Source of the DNA: Paratinospora sagittata
Lineage: Eukaryota; Streptophyta; Magnoliopsida; Ranunculales; Menispermaceae
DNA: 64,000 nt
Reading direction: 5' to 3'
Assembly: GCA_035771175.1 (NCBI GenBank)
Contig: CM069605.1
Span: forward strand, 21,778,288-21,842,287
Shown: one piece after another, positions 10,572 through 22,523 of the stretch
How positions within the stretch are numbered: position 1 is the first letter of the stretch
Layout: each line of letters begins with the position of its first letter
Made by a program: the position numbers and the translations under genes
Notes under the pieces: generated by a model
The model's database searches: none
The model's input: the letters and a program-made list of their open reading frames with translations, nothing else
Told to the model about the DNA's origin: nothing

Positions 10572-11951
10572 ATGGAGAAAATACCAAAGAAGTTTAGGAA
10601 GAATGTTGAAGGGAAAATTTCTCAGCCTCCTCGCTTCAGATCTTTCCTTTCAATTACAATTCGGATGGGAAGATTGGTAATATTACCTGATGAATACTAC
10701 CTACCATATGCTCCATGACAAACTTGCAGCCTTAGGTTGGACATCAGTCATCAATCTTGAAAGGTGCATTTTTTGGTCTTATGTTGTTGCATTTTAAGAA
10801 AATTTGACCTTAAAAAACCAAGATACTTTCATCATCACTACAAAGGTGAATGGTGTTGATATTAACCTTACATCTGCAATATTGTTTGAAATTTTAGAAA
10901 TTCCTGAGAGGGGATCACTCTGTGATATTTACATGTCCAGAGGCAGGTTGAGTGTTGTCCCAAACTCTCGACATATGTTTGGGTGTCTTACTTTTCAGAC
11001 TGATTACATGGTCACTAGGATTAAGACCTAAGAAATTAAAGAACAGTATAATCCTCTCATTCAAGTGATCATGTCAAATATTTTGCCCCAACCTGGAAAA
11101 AAATCTACTATCACTCACCCTTAATGTTTTTTGGCATATTGTTTGATAAAGGAAATTCATGTGAATCTTCCTTAGATCATTTTGCGTCACATGGCACATT
11201 GTACTCGAGAACGAATTTGTCTTCCATATGGAGCACTATTAAATAAAGTGGTTCGTCATTTTAGAGTCTTTCCTAGCCTAATAGAGATAACATCTCCCTT
11301 ATACGGTGACATCACCGTAATTGTGTTAAACTCAAGTGGACCCAAGGGAAGTCATTCGGGTAAAAGGCGAGGAAGTATGCCAACTGAGTGGGAAGATTTT
11401 CCTGACATAAAGGAAGGCACTTCTCCAGAAGACCTTGAGGATTTTGACCTTGATTTTTTGATATTCCGGAAGAGGAGACAGACCCTCCTACGGAAGAATA
11501 CACTTCTCCATCCACAACACAAAAAATCAATACCCAACAACAACTTGTGGATCAAAAGCAAGAAATGGTGTTGGCAGCCGAGGAGTGAATAATGAAAAAT
11601 ATGAGAGATCAGTTTGAACTACAAAATCCCAGCCTTGAAAAACACACTCGAAGCCTCAGAGAACAAAAAAAGGCTATCGACTATTTGCTTAAGTGGCGTG
11701 AAGAATGTTATGCTACACTACCAAAGATTGCTCCTTCGGCTTCAAGAGAGAGAGAATTTGGACAGTCGTCCCAACAGACACAAGATTCGTCGGTGAATCT
11801 TAACCTCAACAATGGGGCCTCTCAGTTTCCTAACCCAGCATTTGTTGGGCAAGTTATGGAAAGTCCTTTATTCTCTACCAGCATAGAACAATCAATATCT
11901 CAATTCTCCTATGAAAATTTTAATTTTGATCTCACAGTAAATATGTTTTAA
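10572..11951 (+). pseudogene. Decayed plant transposon-associated protein gene
   Basis: Starts at the ATG at 10572 (MEKIPKKFRKNVEGK) and is split by stops (10716, about 10796, 11029) and frame changes. The pieces in order read: a region around 10719-10950 with LAALGWTSVINLERCIFWSY, then TTKVNGVDINLTSAILFEIL; a region at 11182-11590 with ICLPYGALLNKVVRHFRVF; and a Gln/Asn-rich, coiled-coil-like tail at 11592-11951 (SLREQKKAIDYLLKWREE). The pattern of a Trp-containing helix, a VxGVDI step and an LPYGALL-HF block resembles what databases call 'putative plant transposon protein domain'. I could not confirm that. Its molecular function is unknown. It lies inside an LTR element, ahead of a gag-protease fragment. 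Confidence 0.5.
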
Positions 11952-13106
11952 AATTTTCAGTTGTCTAATGTAGTTTCGTTATAGGTGGAAGTAGTTTGAA
12001 GGTAATTTCGATATCCTTGTAGCAGTTGAAATAGTTTGTAAAACGTTGTTTTAAAAAAAATAAAATAAAAAAAAACTTCATGTCGAATTTTTAGCTCATG
12101 ATATACTAAACATTATGTGATGTTGTGTGCTAGACTATCTGTGGTAGGCCTACTCTTGCAGCGAATTTCTTCACTATTAATGGGGCTGACGTGGTATGGG
12201 ACACAACAAACTCACACAAATACTGACGAAAACGCGAGACGAGGTAACCTATGGACCTGCTGTGTAGCAGTTCATGGCGGAAGCCCGACTTACCATCAAT
12301 ATCATCAAGTTCACATGCTATGGGACATGAAAACTTAGAGGATAATAATGGTAGATGGTTTTCCACAGGAGCCTGCAAAAAACCACACGCAAATCCCTTT
12401 GATTGGACCATGTCCCTTATCACCAAATTCATGCGGAATGGGACGTATGAATTTGGACAATAATAGGAATCATCAGGTTTTGGTGATGATAGGTGAGCAT
12501 AGTGTAAACAAGTGCAAAGGAATTGCGACATGTACGTAGGTGACAACACGAGGAAAAGGCCGAGGAAATATCTGTGGCATGTACTGATGTTCAACAACTT
12601 AACTATTCTCTCAAATACGCAAGAAATTTGTTTAAAACTATTTTAAATATGCATATACTACTATAATAGTCTTTGAAAACATTTAAAAATTACACTCTTG
12701 ATTTTGTTTTTAGACCAACCTAAAAGTACAGTGCCACGGTGCTCTAAGGCTCCTCATTTTCCCTATTACCTACCCTAGAAAACTAGGAGGTTAAAACCTA
12801 TGACATGTCACTCAAGAACCATGCATGTGCACTGCACCACGAATCAATCCTCCTGTCTTCCTCAGAACTGAAATCGCACATTCTGTGCTAACATCGAGCT
12901 AATCTACGGATAATGCATGTACAAACAAGAAGTCAGCACAACCCTAGCTCCTCTCGATAAGCGTCTATATTTATGTGGCCGCAAGAGGATGCTGGATCTG
13001 TACCTACTCCCCCAACATCAAAACAAGCGATGAACGACAATGTTAATGCCTCGACAGCCGAACAAGCTGCTGCAGCTCTTTCCAATGGGATAGCGTACCC
13101 TTTAGC
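11952..13106 (+). other. Unclassified retrotransposon interior, no clear gene
   Basis: Between the decayed frame and the gag fragment. It holds an A-rich run at 12050-12075 and several short overlapping open frames with no recognisable motif. A frame at 12975-13142 (ATG, Ala-rich, ending in TAA) precedes the gag start and may be decayed gag leader. Nothing here supports a functional gene. Confidence 0.5.
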
Positions 13107-14599
13107 ATGGAACGATTTTTCCAAGGCTTTACTGAATACATAAAGGCGTCAATGAGAGGTTCAGTCCATAGCGTTGCTGATCATCAAACTGCGGTCCCCC
13201 AGCCACAAGTGGAATTGACTAAGCAGAAGATGGGTCAGATGACCAATCAAATTACAAAATACAAACGACTACAGCCCATCACCTTTGATGGAAAGCCTGA
13301 CTCCGATGAAGCCTATAAGTGGCTCGAAGAAACACGAAAGGCGCTCGAGGCAATGGGAGCGTCAGAAAATAGAAAGATTCCTCTTGTTGTTTACTAGTTA
13401 GTTGGAAATGCCAACTCCTGGTGGAAAACAGTTAAGGAAGACCCACAAGTAAATGCCAGTACCATGACATGGAAACAATTTGAAGCTGAGTTCATCAATG
13501 AATATTTTCCAAATGTTGTCAAGAGGAAGAAGAGAGGGATTCGCAAGACTCTTCCAAGGCAGTATGACAGTCCGGGAATACGCAACCAAATTCATGGAAC
13601 TTTCAATTTTTTTTTCTCTCTACCATCACTACTGAGAGGGACAAAGCTGAAAAGTTTTTCAACAGATTGAAGCCCGACATTAGGCAGGCCCTTGCTTTCT
13701 TGGAGCTGGATAACTTTAGAAAATTGGTGAATATGGCTATAAATTATGAGTAGGAGAAGCTTGAGCAGGAATAAAGGCGCAACCAGGGAAAGCGAGTCGT
13801 TAGGCCAGTACAACAATCTGGTAGGAAGAGACCTTACCAGCCAAATCAAAATGCTCGCCCCAATATGGGCAACCCTCAAAACCCTCGGTTCCAGTTCGCT
13901 TCACTTGCTCCAACACAATGAAATTTCCAAGGGAACCTTCGCAATCGCCAAAATCAAGCAGGCCAAAGAAATGGCAATAACCAACGATTTCCACCACCTC
14001 CTCCAAATCAACAACCACAAGATCGAGATCGTGTTTGTTACAATTGTGGCCAGGTGGGTCACGTTCGACAAAATTGTCCTTTCCTAGTCCCTGGCCAACC
14101 TAGAGTCCCAACTGCACCAGTTCAGCAAGCAGCTCCGGTAGCTTTACCACCACCCCGACAGCAACAAGGCCCTAGGCAGCAAGGACACTCCTACGCTATT
14201 GCTGAAAGACCGATGCCGAAAAATATCGTGGTGAAAGGTACCTTTGTTTTTCTTAACATGTTGGTACATGTCTTATTTGATTCGGGTTCTACGCATTCTT
14301 TTATTGCTACCCAAGTAGTCTAGAAATTAGGACTACAACCAAAGGCTACTCCCGTTACAATTCGGGTATTCATGCCAATAGGACCGGGTACTGAAATAAA
14401 TCAAATATGTTCAAATTGTGTACTTAACATATTGGATCATCAGCTGGTAGCGGATCTCCTAGTAATGGATTACTCTGATTTTGATATTATCTTGGGTATG
14501 GATTGGTTAACACCTTTACATGCTCAAATATATTGTCAGAAAAAACAAGTTCGACTGACATTGCCTAATGGTGATAACCTAAAAATCCAAGGGGTTCGT
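13107..14599 (+). pseudogene. Tekay-like gag and aspartic protease, truncated
   Basis: From the ATG at 13107 the gag core reads FQGFTEYIKASMRGS, ITFDGKPDSDEAYKWLEE, SWWKTV and FEAEFINEYFP. A frameshift at about 13530 is followed by TVREYATKFMELS and LKPDIRQALAF. A canonical zinc knuckle CYNCGQVGHVRQNC lies at 14035-14076. The protease has LFDSGSTHSFI at about 14274 and DIILGMDWL at about 14492. Stops at 13395, 13750, 13774, 13918 and 14321 break the frame. The sequence stops abruptly at 14599, where a minus-strand LTR begins, so RT, RNase H and integrase are missing. It may be the interior of the element whose 5' LTR is 9095-10248. Confidence 0.85.
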
Positions 14600-16730
14600 T
14601 GTCACGACGCACAATACGTGACGTCATGACCGGCACAGAACCCCGTGTATATCCTCCCTTGATATAGACGACATCCCGATAAGCCTTTTAATACACAATA
14701 ATAAACACATATGGACATAATCAAATAATATTACATTCCCAAAATGTAAGCCATAAATTTTTTTTTCTAAGTCCACAGTGATCAAAAGTACAAAATAATA
14801 CTTAACAATGATTACAACCCATCTAAGGGTTAAGTATACGTATTAGGTGCTACACAATACAATTTATCAAAATAAATGCGAAAAAGTACTAACACCTACA
14901 TCAACCAGAGTTTGGGAAATGCTCCACAGCTAAGCCTTTCCCTTCCCCTTCCTATCTGATCTTGAAAAGATAATAGTGAGGGGTGAGCTACAACAAGCCC
15001 AGTGAAGGTTTTCTACAAGTGGCTACATACATGTGCATTTATGTAAAACATTGCAAGATTCATTAAAATAATTTAAACAACTGGAATGTAAACGAGGTTA
15101 CATACATGTTCAATATAAGATCTCATGTCATATCAAGACAAGGCATATCACTTATGACATGTTCATGCACCTAAACACTTCCTAGGTAAGAATCAATTCA
15201 AGAACATGAGTGCGCGAGACCCATGCCCGAATGACCTCTTACCCGTATTCTAATAGGAATTCCAAGGGCACATCACTGAGTTACTATTCATTCTAAACCC
15301 TATTTCAGGTTTAGACGAACTACAGCTGCGCCTACCCTTGAAACCCTTTGCAAGGTCCACAACCGGGGATCCCACTAGACTTATAGAATTTCTCGAAGGA
15401 AACCCTAACTAGGAGACTCAACCCAAATTATTTTCCCAACTTACTATGATCAAATAATTTTCATGAGATATCAAAACATGCATACCATAATAATTAAGCA
15501 TTTAAAACATTTCTATAATAGAATGCTACACATAGATGACACAAGTAAAGAAACACTCACAATTGATTGGCTAAGTCTAGCCAATCCAATTTTCAATCTA
15601 AGAAAGTGCTAGAAGATCCATGAATCACCTCGAGTACTTCAATCACCAATTTGCCTACGTGGCTTACTCAAACCAACCAAGGTCCCTACATATAACACAT
15701 GGTCCATACAATACTAAAGGTCAACCAAAGTATGCTAATAACCATGTTCAAACCTAATTTTATAGTCAATTTGAGATTCCAGCATGGTCATAGTCATGAG
15801 TCAACCCATATTGCTCAATTCAACCATATAATCATCAAGTTAGACTACACCTAACCCAAATTGAATGCCATAGGTTGATTCCCCTGATCCCAAACACTAT
15901 AATACAAAACATTCAATCATATTAAGGGTTAATTAGGCTATTCCTCAAGTCAATTACATCAATTGACTAAGTTCAAATCAAAATCCCCAATTTGGCAATA
16001 CATAACCTAAGGCCAAATTGAACTAAGTCATACCAAATTAACATAGGTTCGAACATTCTAAACCCATGAATCTACTCAAATGAGGTCCAATTAGATGATT
16101 CCTAAGTCAATTTGGTCAATTGACTTGGTTTAGGTCAAAAGCCCTAATTTGGGCAAAATCCCCAATTTACATGGAAATCCCCAAATTGCATGGGAATGCC
16201 AATTTACATGGCTTAAGCCAAAATTACCCTACAATTAGGTTCCCCCTATTCAAGATCAGTAATTTAGAGTGTCATACATCCATAATTACTCATCAATTTC
16301 ATACAAATCATAAGAAATTTGAACTTGGTCAAAACGCTAGTTTTAGGTCAAGTCTATGAAACCCCTCCAATTTCTTGTTAGAAATTGGAGGGGTTTCACC
16401 TCTAGAGTACTCCCCATATACTCTAGTTCAACATATATTAATTTCAAGACCTAATTCCAACTTTGATTTTCTATCACCCTTTCAAAAACGAGATTCAATA
16501 GAACCCTAGGTCGAAAAAATCAGTTGCATGCTTGTAAAAGAATGATGGAAGGAAGAAAAATGGGAATGAAATGGTTACCTTGATGATCCTTGAGCAAGAA
16601 TCCACCCAAAAACCTCATTCCCTTCTTTTTCTCTTCTCCTCTTCTTTCCCCTTTCTCCAAGCTCTCTAGCACTCTTGAAGGTGGAAAACTGAGCAAGTGT
16701 GAGAAAATTTCGTTTTGATTTGTATTTACA
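14600..16730 (-). repeat. Tekay-like LTR, minus strand, probably 5'-truncated
   Basis: Read on the minus strand it ends ...GCGTCGTGACA at 14600. It is homologous to the plus-strand LTR at 33063-35434: both carry CAATTTCTAACAAGAAATTGG (here at 16365-16390) and a GA-rich leader (here 16600-16720, there 33745-33800). Compared with that LTR, roughly 640 bases of the start are absent beyond 16730. The LTR interrupts the gag-protease frame at 14599. The 16366-16395 segment is itself an inverted repeat around AATTTCTTGTTAGAAATT. Confidence 0.7.
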
Positions 16731-17181
16731 GTCTTGCATAACATGAAATCGAGGAAGGAAATAAGTATAAAGAATATCCTGTATAAATCTTGGACAGAAA
16801 GACGTAAGACTTGAGAAACAAGAGCATTTTGTTAGTAAAAATCCTCTGGAGCCATCATGGAATAGAAGAAGCAACGTAGGAATCGGAACAAGAGATCAAG
16901 AAAAAATACCCTTACTTGTTTTTATAGCATCTGCATGTTTACATATTAATAAAATACTTCCTGTTCTTATTCTATGCTCTTGGGTTCTGACGATTATAGT
17001 TACAGTTTTGAACCATCCGAACATAGGAAAAATTCAAATCAGGATACAAATATGAGTATTGAAGAAGATGATGAATAGTAAGTGTTTTACTTACATTGCC
17101 AACAACATTTTTTCAAAAACCATCCTACCTTATTTAAATTTCGAGGACGAAATTCTTTTAAGGAGGGTAGGCAATATTAAC
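16731..17181 (+). other. 3' end of a Tekay-like element interior
   Basis: The last part (17138-17171) reads AATTTCGAGGACGAAATTC then TTTTAAGGAGGGTAGG. This is the 3' untranslated end and polypurine tract characteristic of Tekay/Del elements on the plus strand. Earlier bases show no coding frame. It joins an LTR in the wrong orientation at 17182. The first 16 bases are repeated at 18341. Confidence 0.6.
17158..17171 (+). other. Polypurine tract, plus strand
   Basis: TTAAGGAGGGTAGG, 10 bases before an LTR edge, the expected place for a 3' LTR primer. The LTR that follows is inverted relative to the one at 9095. Confidence 0.6.
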
Positions 17182-18340
17182 TGTCACACCCCGCCCCATT
17201 GACCCAAGGTGAGGTGCGACAGTTAGGGTGTCGAGTGTTTACTCCACTCGATCAAAGTCGCACATACAAAAGCATAGTGGCCCACATTAACAATAATACA
17301 ATACAAATTATTAAGGAAAATACAGTTATATTTCACATATAAAGTTTGTTAATTATTACATTCCTTATAGCAAAAAGATAATAAAAAGGTAACAAGGGCG
17401 AATCCCTACAAAAGTATCAAAATAGCAAAATAGGAGTAGTCAAAGAAAGGCGTCTAGCAGCCTGGAACCATCACCACATCATTAGACCGGTCTAACGGGA
17501 CCTGGGAAGAGTGCATACACAAAAGTCCCTACATAGACCGAGTTTGGCCATAACCCCCTTATTAAATCCATTCGAACCCATCTTAATTCCCTGGAAAGAT
17601 TAGCAACGGGGTGAGCTCAACAGCTTAGTGAGATCAAGCAGGGTAAACAAATTTTACATGCATAATAAAGAATACAGAACAACAATCATCAAACAGTTGT
17701 TCCACAACAATATAATCAAGCAATGATATGAATGAACCCTGGTCACACGGCATCACAGGCCAGGTACCATCCACTCGCAACCTGTGACCCGAGGCACCAG
17801 TAATATATCCAACAACTAAGAGGTCTCATGAGTTCCAGTGCTAACCAGTGACAATGTCACTCTTCCAGGGCCAGTATAACACCCAATAATATATCATCTT
17901 TAGTAGATAGCCTCATGCGTGAATTATAACATGGTAACAAATATGATGCATGATGTTATGTAATTCAAAATTAAACAGGTAAGAAATGCAAACCTAGCCT
18001 TCATTCCCCACCTTAACACACTTGTAATGGCGTAGAGCTTTCTTCTAACTTCTTGAAGTGTGCAGGGACGCAGGATATCGCAAAAAGTTAGATGGAGCGG
18101 AGGGAGTCGGCGAGTGAAATTGAGGGGGGGGGGTATCCCTATTTATAGGGTGGCCCCTCAAGGGGCCGGCGCCTCTTGGGGCTGGCCTCCCATGGGGACG
18201 GTCCTTTCCTTGGGACCGTCCCACTATGGGGGTCTACATCTTTCTTTGAGGGGGGCTTTTATCACTTCTTGAAATTACACGTGGAGGGTTTTCAAGTTGT
18301 TGAATTAGTTTCTACAGTAGAAAAAGTAGGGGGTGTTACA
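17182..18340 (-). repeat. Tekay-like LTR copy A, inverted
   Basis: 1,159 bp; its reverse complement aligns along its whole length with 9095-10248 (for example the GTCCCATGGGGACGGTCC and GGGCCACCCTATAAATAGGG areas). It keeps the TATA core (ATTTATAG at 18141-18148 on the plus strand) and a run of about 10 G next to it (18123-18133). The 8 bases beyond its inner edge, ATATTAAC, are the reverse complement of those following the 9095 LTR. It therefore carries a few bases of element leader with it. No target duplication flanks it. Confidence 0.88.
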
Positions 18341-18614
18341 GTCTTGCATAACATGATTTATGCATACATGATGATGTAGATGTATAGATGGTGATATAAT
18401 TAAATTCTATTCACTGGGCATCGTTGGCTCACTCTATTCTCCATTTTTCAAGTCCTTCTGTAGTAGATAAGGGCAAAGGGGGTAGTATCGCAGTGAGAGA
18501 CCAGTTGTCCTTGCCAAAAGGAATTTCTAATGTAGGTGTGATGAACATGGGATGCATATATATACATATATTGTTATTTTGGATAATGTATATATGTACC
18601 ACACCATGTTCACT
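18341..18614 (+). repeat. Tekay-like LTR fragment, 3' part
   Basis: Carries TTCTATTCACTGGGCATCGTTGGCTCAC and a TTTTTCAAGTCCTTCTGTAGTAGATAAGGGCAAAGG region that correspond to the R-U5 part of the LTR at 51820-51890. The stretch 18415-18614 is repeated closely at 31486-31671. It ends at the ATCAA target site of the Athila-like element. Confidence 0.75.
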
Positions 18615-18619
18615 ATCAA

Positions 18620-19987
18620 TGATTGTTGCATAGAGTATGTTTGAGGTGTATTTTAGAATAGTTCATGCATTAGTTTGATAGGTTTATGTTAGTTTTAATA
18701 CATTTGTTAGCTTAGGATTAATTTAGTTTTTATTCAGTATTTTAGTTCATTAGTTTATAATTTGATTTAGTCTATGCTTTAGTGAATTATTAACTTACTT
18801 TGCTTTGTTTTGTAGGTGTTTGGATGCATTAGTCATGGATTTGGATGAGAAGAAAATTGACTAAGTCCACAAGAGGGAAGGCAAAAAGGAGCCCTGCTAA
18901 GTCCAAGAATCAGGCGTAGAGAAGAGGTTTTGGGCGCCACGGCACAGCCCGCGGTGCTGGAAACAATAGCAAGTAAAGGCTCTGGGCTGTGCCACTTGCA
19001 GCGCTGTGATTTACTTACTGGGGGCGTCGTGGCACCACTCGCTGCGCCAGGGTTGCCTTTGTGATTTTGACTTTGTTTTAGACTTTCTAATTTGGATTTC
19101 GAAAAGGAAGGGGTTGGGATAATATATCAAATTTTAGGGTTTTTCGAGGAGAGGACATTGGAGAAGGGAACAAGACGGCTCGAAGATGAAGAACGCGAAG
19201 ATTCAACCTTCTTCAAGTTCCAAGTTCTAGAGTTTGATATTATGTTTACTTTAGAGTTTTTCTCCATGTTTTGTGTTTTGATCATTCAAAGTATGAACTA
19301 ATTTATTGTTCTAGAGAGGAGATGGATTCTAACTTGAACGTCATGGTTTGATTTTAGATTTTGCTTATTATTAATGAAATCTCCATATTTTATTTATGAT
19401 TCCATTCACTTAATGCTTTTGGTTTATTGGCCACAAATCGAATGAACCTAGACTTGGAAGGTGGCACTCGAGAGAGGATTTTTTAGGTTGGATAAAGAGA
19501 ATTATGACATGAAATAGTTATAGAATCGAGAGGTTTACAAGGTTTCATGAGGTTGTAGGAAAATCACGAAACTTAATAGGTTATTGAGAATTAGGGTTTT
19601 ATCGAGATATCGAATCATGTTCTTGATGATATGTTTTAATTCGACACTCGAGAGAGGGAATTAGAGACGTGCGGATTTTGACTTATAGACTAGGAAATTG
19701 ATTTGATAATAAGCGTGTCTAAGTTATATGATTGAAGGTTAGGTGAAGTCGAGTCTCTAGATATTCTCATATATTTGATATCTCCCATATTCTATTAGTT
19801 TGATTTGAATTTTAATTGCCTTTTAATTATTGAAACTCTACCATTTGATTAGCTAGATAAAGTTAGAAATTAATGAAAACGGTATTTGGTGAGTGAAATA
19901 ATCCCTGTGGATACGATAACCCGACTCATTGTCGGTATATTATAACTTGACTATTCGTACACTTGCGAATTAGAATTTAACGAAACA
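18620..19987 (+). repeat. 5' LTR of the Athila-like element
   Basis: Begins TGATTGTTGCATA, ends TTTAACGAAACA. Compared with the 3' LTR it lacks about 15 bases after the first 13 and about 50 bases in the GC-rich part at 18925-19040 (the GGCGCC...GCGGTGCTGG area). Close similarity elsewhere. A 69-codon open frame at 19092 occurs in both LTRs and is not evidence of a gene. Confidence 0.92.
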
Positions 19988-19993
19988 AGTTTT

Positions 19994-20011
19994 TGGCGCC
20001 GTTGCCGGGAA
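19994..20011 (+). other. Primer-binding site, tRNA-Asp type
   Basis: TGGCGCCGTTGCCGGGAA, six bases after the 5' LTR. The complement of the plant tRNA-Asp 3' end, TGGCGCCGTTGCCGGGGA, is the usual primer of Athila and Tat elements. Confidence 0.9.
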
Positions 20012-20129
20012 TTGTTTCACTTTAGTTTCATCAATATGTAGTAATTGGTTTTGGTTTTAATCTAGTATTTTATTTTGAATTTTTTTAAATTTGTTTCTTT
20101 ATTTTTGTTTTGAAGGTTGGTTGAAGTGT

Positions 20130-21766
20130 ATGCAACGATCCAGAAGTGCTGAGTTAGAACCATTTGATCCTGAGATCGAGCGCACTTTGGGACTGAGACG
20201 AAGGGAGAGAAGAGTGAAGCAAGAGGTAATGGAGCATGAAAATAATCAACGCCTTCTTCGGGACTATTTCAAGCCCGTTATTACTGAGAACTACTATGGG
20301 ATTGTGAGAACGTCCATTGCGGCAAACAACTTCGAGTTGAAGCTAGCATTAATCACAATAGTTCAGCAACATCAGTATGGGGGCTCGCCAATAGAAGATC
20401 CAATGACTCATATACAATCATTTTTGGAGAAGTGCAATACCGTAAAGTTCAATGGCTGAAGATGTGATTCGACTGAGGTTGTTTCCATTCTCTTTGAGGG
20501 ACAAGGCCAAATCATGGTTACAAGGTTTGCAACCTGGAAGCGTTGCTACTTGGGATGAGTTGATGCAAAAATTCCTTCAGAAGTTTTTCCCACCGGCGAA
20601 GATAGCTCAATTACGAGTAGAAATCAGTCAGTTCAAGCAGTTGGACGCTGAGTCACTTTATGAGGCGTGGGAACGGTTTAAGGAGTTGTTAAGGAAGTGC
20701 CCACAACATGGTTTTGAAGTATGGATGCAACTTCAGATTTTTTATAATGGGATGACAGTGGCCACACACACTTTGGTAAATGCCGCCGCTGGTGGCATTA
20801 TAATGAGCAAAACGGCCGAGGGAGCTCTCAACTTATTGGAAGAAATGGCTTCCAACACATATGAAAGGCCTAGTTAGAGATCCTTGGTGAAGAAAGTCGC
20901 TGGAGTGCTTGAGCTTGATTTGATGACTGCAATTTCGGCTCAGTTAGCCACATTGTCTAACCAAATAGCATCGATGCAAAGTGCACAACAACCATCCGTT
21001 GAGAGTGTAGCCGCAACAAGCATGTGATACTTGGGTGGAGGAACTACTGAAGAACAAGTAAATTATGTGAATAACCGGGGATATAACTATAGGAGCAATG
21101 CTCAAGTCCCAAACCAATACCACCCGGGGATAAGGAATCATGAAAACTTCTCAAATTCCAACACTAGGAATGTTTTGAACCCACCACCGGGTATGTCCAT
21201 GCCAGCACAAGAGAAGAAACCTTCTTTGGAGGAGCTTTTAAGTGGATACATAGCAAAGTCTGAGGCAAAGCAAGATAGGGCCGAGTCAAGGATAGATAGC
21301 TTGGAGACTTCAATAAAGCATATGGAAGTACAAATTGGACAACTTGCTTTAGCCATGAATGCACAACAAAAAGGATCATTTCCTAGCAACACTCAAGTCA
21401 ACCCCAAGGAACAACGTAAGGCAATTACCCTCCGGAGCGGAAAAGAAGTTGAACGGGCTGAAAAGAATAATAAGGATGAGAAGGCCACATCATCACAGTC
21501 AAGCAATATAGAGGGTGAAGTACATCATGAGGAGCAAAAGCAAGACGAACCGAAGGAAAGGCCATACCGACCGGGCTCCATTACTTTTTTGGATAACCCC
21601 CCTATATTAAAGCCGTCCTTACCTTATTGTCAGAGATTCCAAAAGAAGAGATTGGATGAAGAATTTGCCAAGTTCCTAGAGATATTTAAGAAGATTCACA
21701 TCAACATCCTATTTGTCGATGCTTTGGAACAAATGCCTAATTACGTAAAATTTATGAAGATGTGAT
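20130..21766 (+). pseudogene. Athila-like gag
   Basis: The likely start is the ATG at 20130 (MQRSRSAELEPFDPEIERTL). The gag core follows: SIAANNFELKLALITIVQQ, then GGSPIEDPMTHIQSFLEKC. A frameshift at about 20455 leads to VIRLRLFPFSLRDKAKSWL, KFLQKFFPPAKIAQLR and YEAWERFKELLRKCP, the hallmark gag block of Athila/Tat elements. In-frame stops lie at 20875 and 21025. The rest (21031-21766) is an acidic/basic linker with a coiled-coil-like stretch at about 21285-21355 and KAITLRSGKEVE. No zinc knuckle is visible. A second frameshift at about 21760 leads into the protease. Confidence 0.9.
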
Positions 21767-22523
21767 GACAAAGAAGAGAAAGTTGGAGGCCTACGAGACG
21801 GTGAAGCTTACCGAGGAGTGTAGCGCGATATTACAAAAGAACCTTCTCCAAAAGCTCAAAGATCCAGGGAGTTTTACCATCCCTTGCACTATTGGTCCTT
21901 TAAATTTTAATAAAGTTTTATGTGATTTGGGTGCAAGTATTAATATTATGCCTCTTTATATTTTCAGGAGATTGGGACTTGGAGAAGTAAGGCCGACCAC
22001 CATTTCACTTCAATTAGCGGACTGGTCAATGACATATCCTCGAGGAGTTATTGAAGATGTTTTAGTAAAGGTGGATAAGTTCATTTTTCCGGTGGACTTT
22101 GTGGTTTTGGATATGGAAGAAAATGGTGACATACCGTTGATCCTTGGGAGACCGTTCCTAGCTACCGGAACTGCATTGATAGATGTGCAGCGAGGGGAGC
22201 TCACCTTGAGAGTTAATGATGAAGAAGTCTTGTTTAACATCTACAAGACTCTCAAATTTCTAACGGAGGAAAGTACATGCCATCGGATAGATGTAGTGGA
22301 AATAGTTGAAGAATGTGTGATAGAAATTCATGAGGCGACTATATCAGAGGATGCACTAGAAAGTTGTCTTGTCAACTCAGTTAGTATAGATGTGGGTGAG
22401 AATGAAGAACTTAAGCAATGTGTTTTGACTCTTAGAGCACCACCGGTTGATTCTTCACAAGAAAAATTGGAAGATTTAGAAGAAATTACACCAAGTAGAG
22501 TGGATGAACCGACACTGGAGTAG
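21762..22523 (+). pseudogene. Athila-like aspartic protease
   Basis: Contains CTIGPLNFNKVLCDLGASINIMPL with the active-site Asp at residue 55 in DLGAS, a lineage-typical variant of DTGA/DSGA. Downstream is IPLILGRPFLATG, the conserved ILGRPFL step. Retropepsin-like proteases of this kind process the Gag-Pol polyprotein. The frame ends with TAG at 22521 and continues in the same phase into RT after a further TGA at about 22660. Confidence 0.88.

Noticed and set aside
12130..12597. 155-codon minus-strand open frame
   Set aside because: No recognisable motif, overlaps several equally open frames on the other strand, and sits in decayed element interior.
19092..19301. 69-codon frame present in both Athila-like LTRs (19092 and 27638)
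   Set aside because: Shared because the LTRs are copies of one another; no ATG-driven transcript or domain is suggested.
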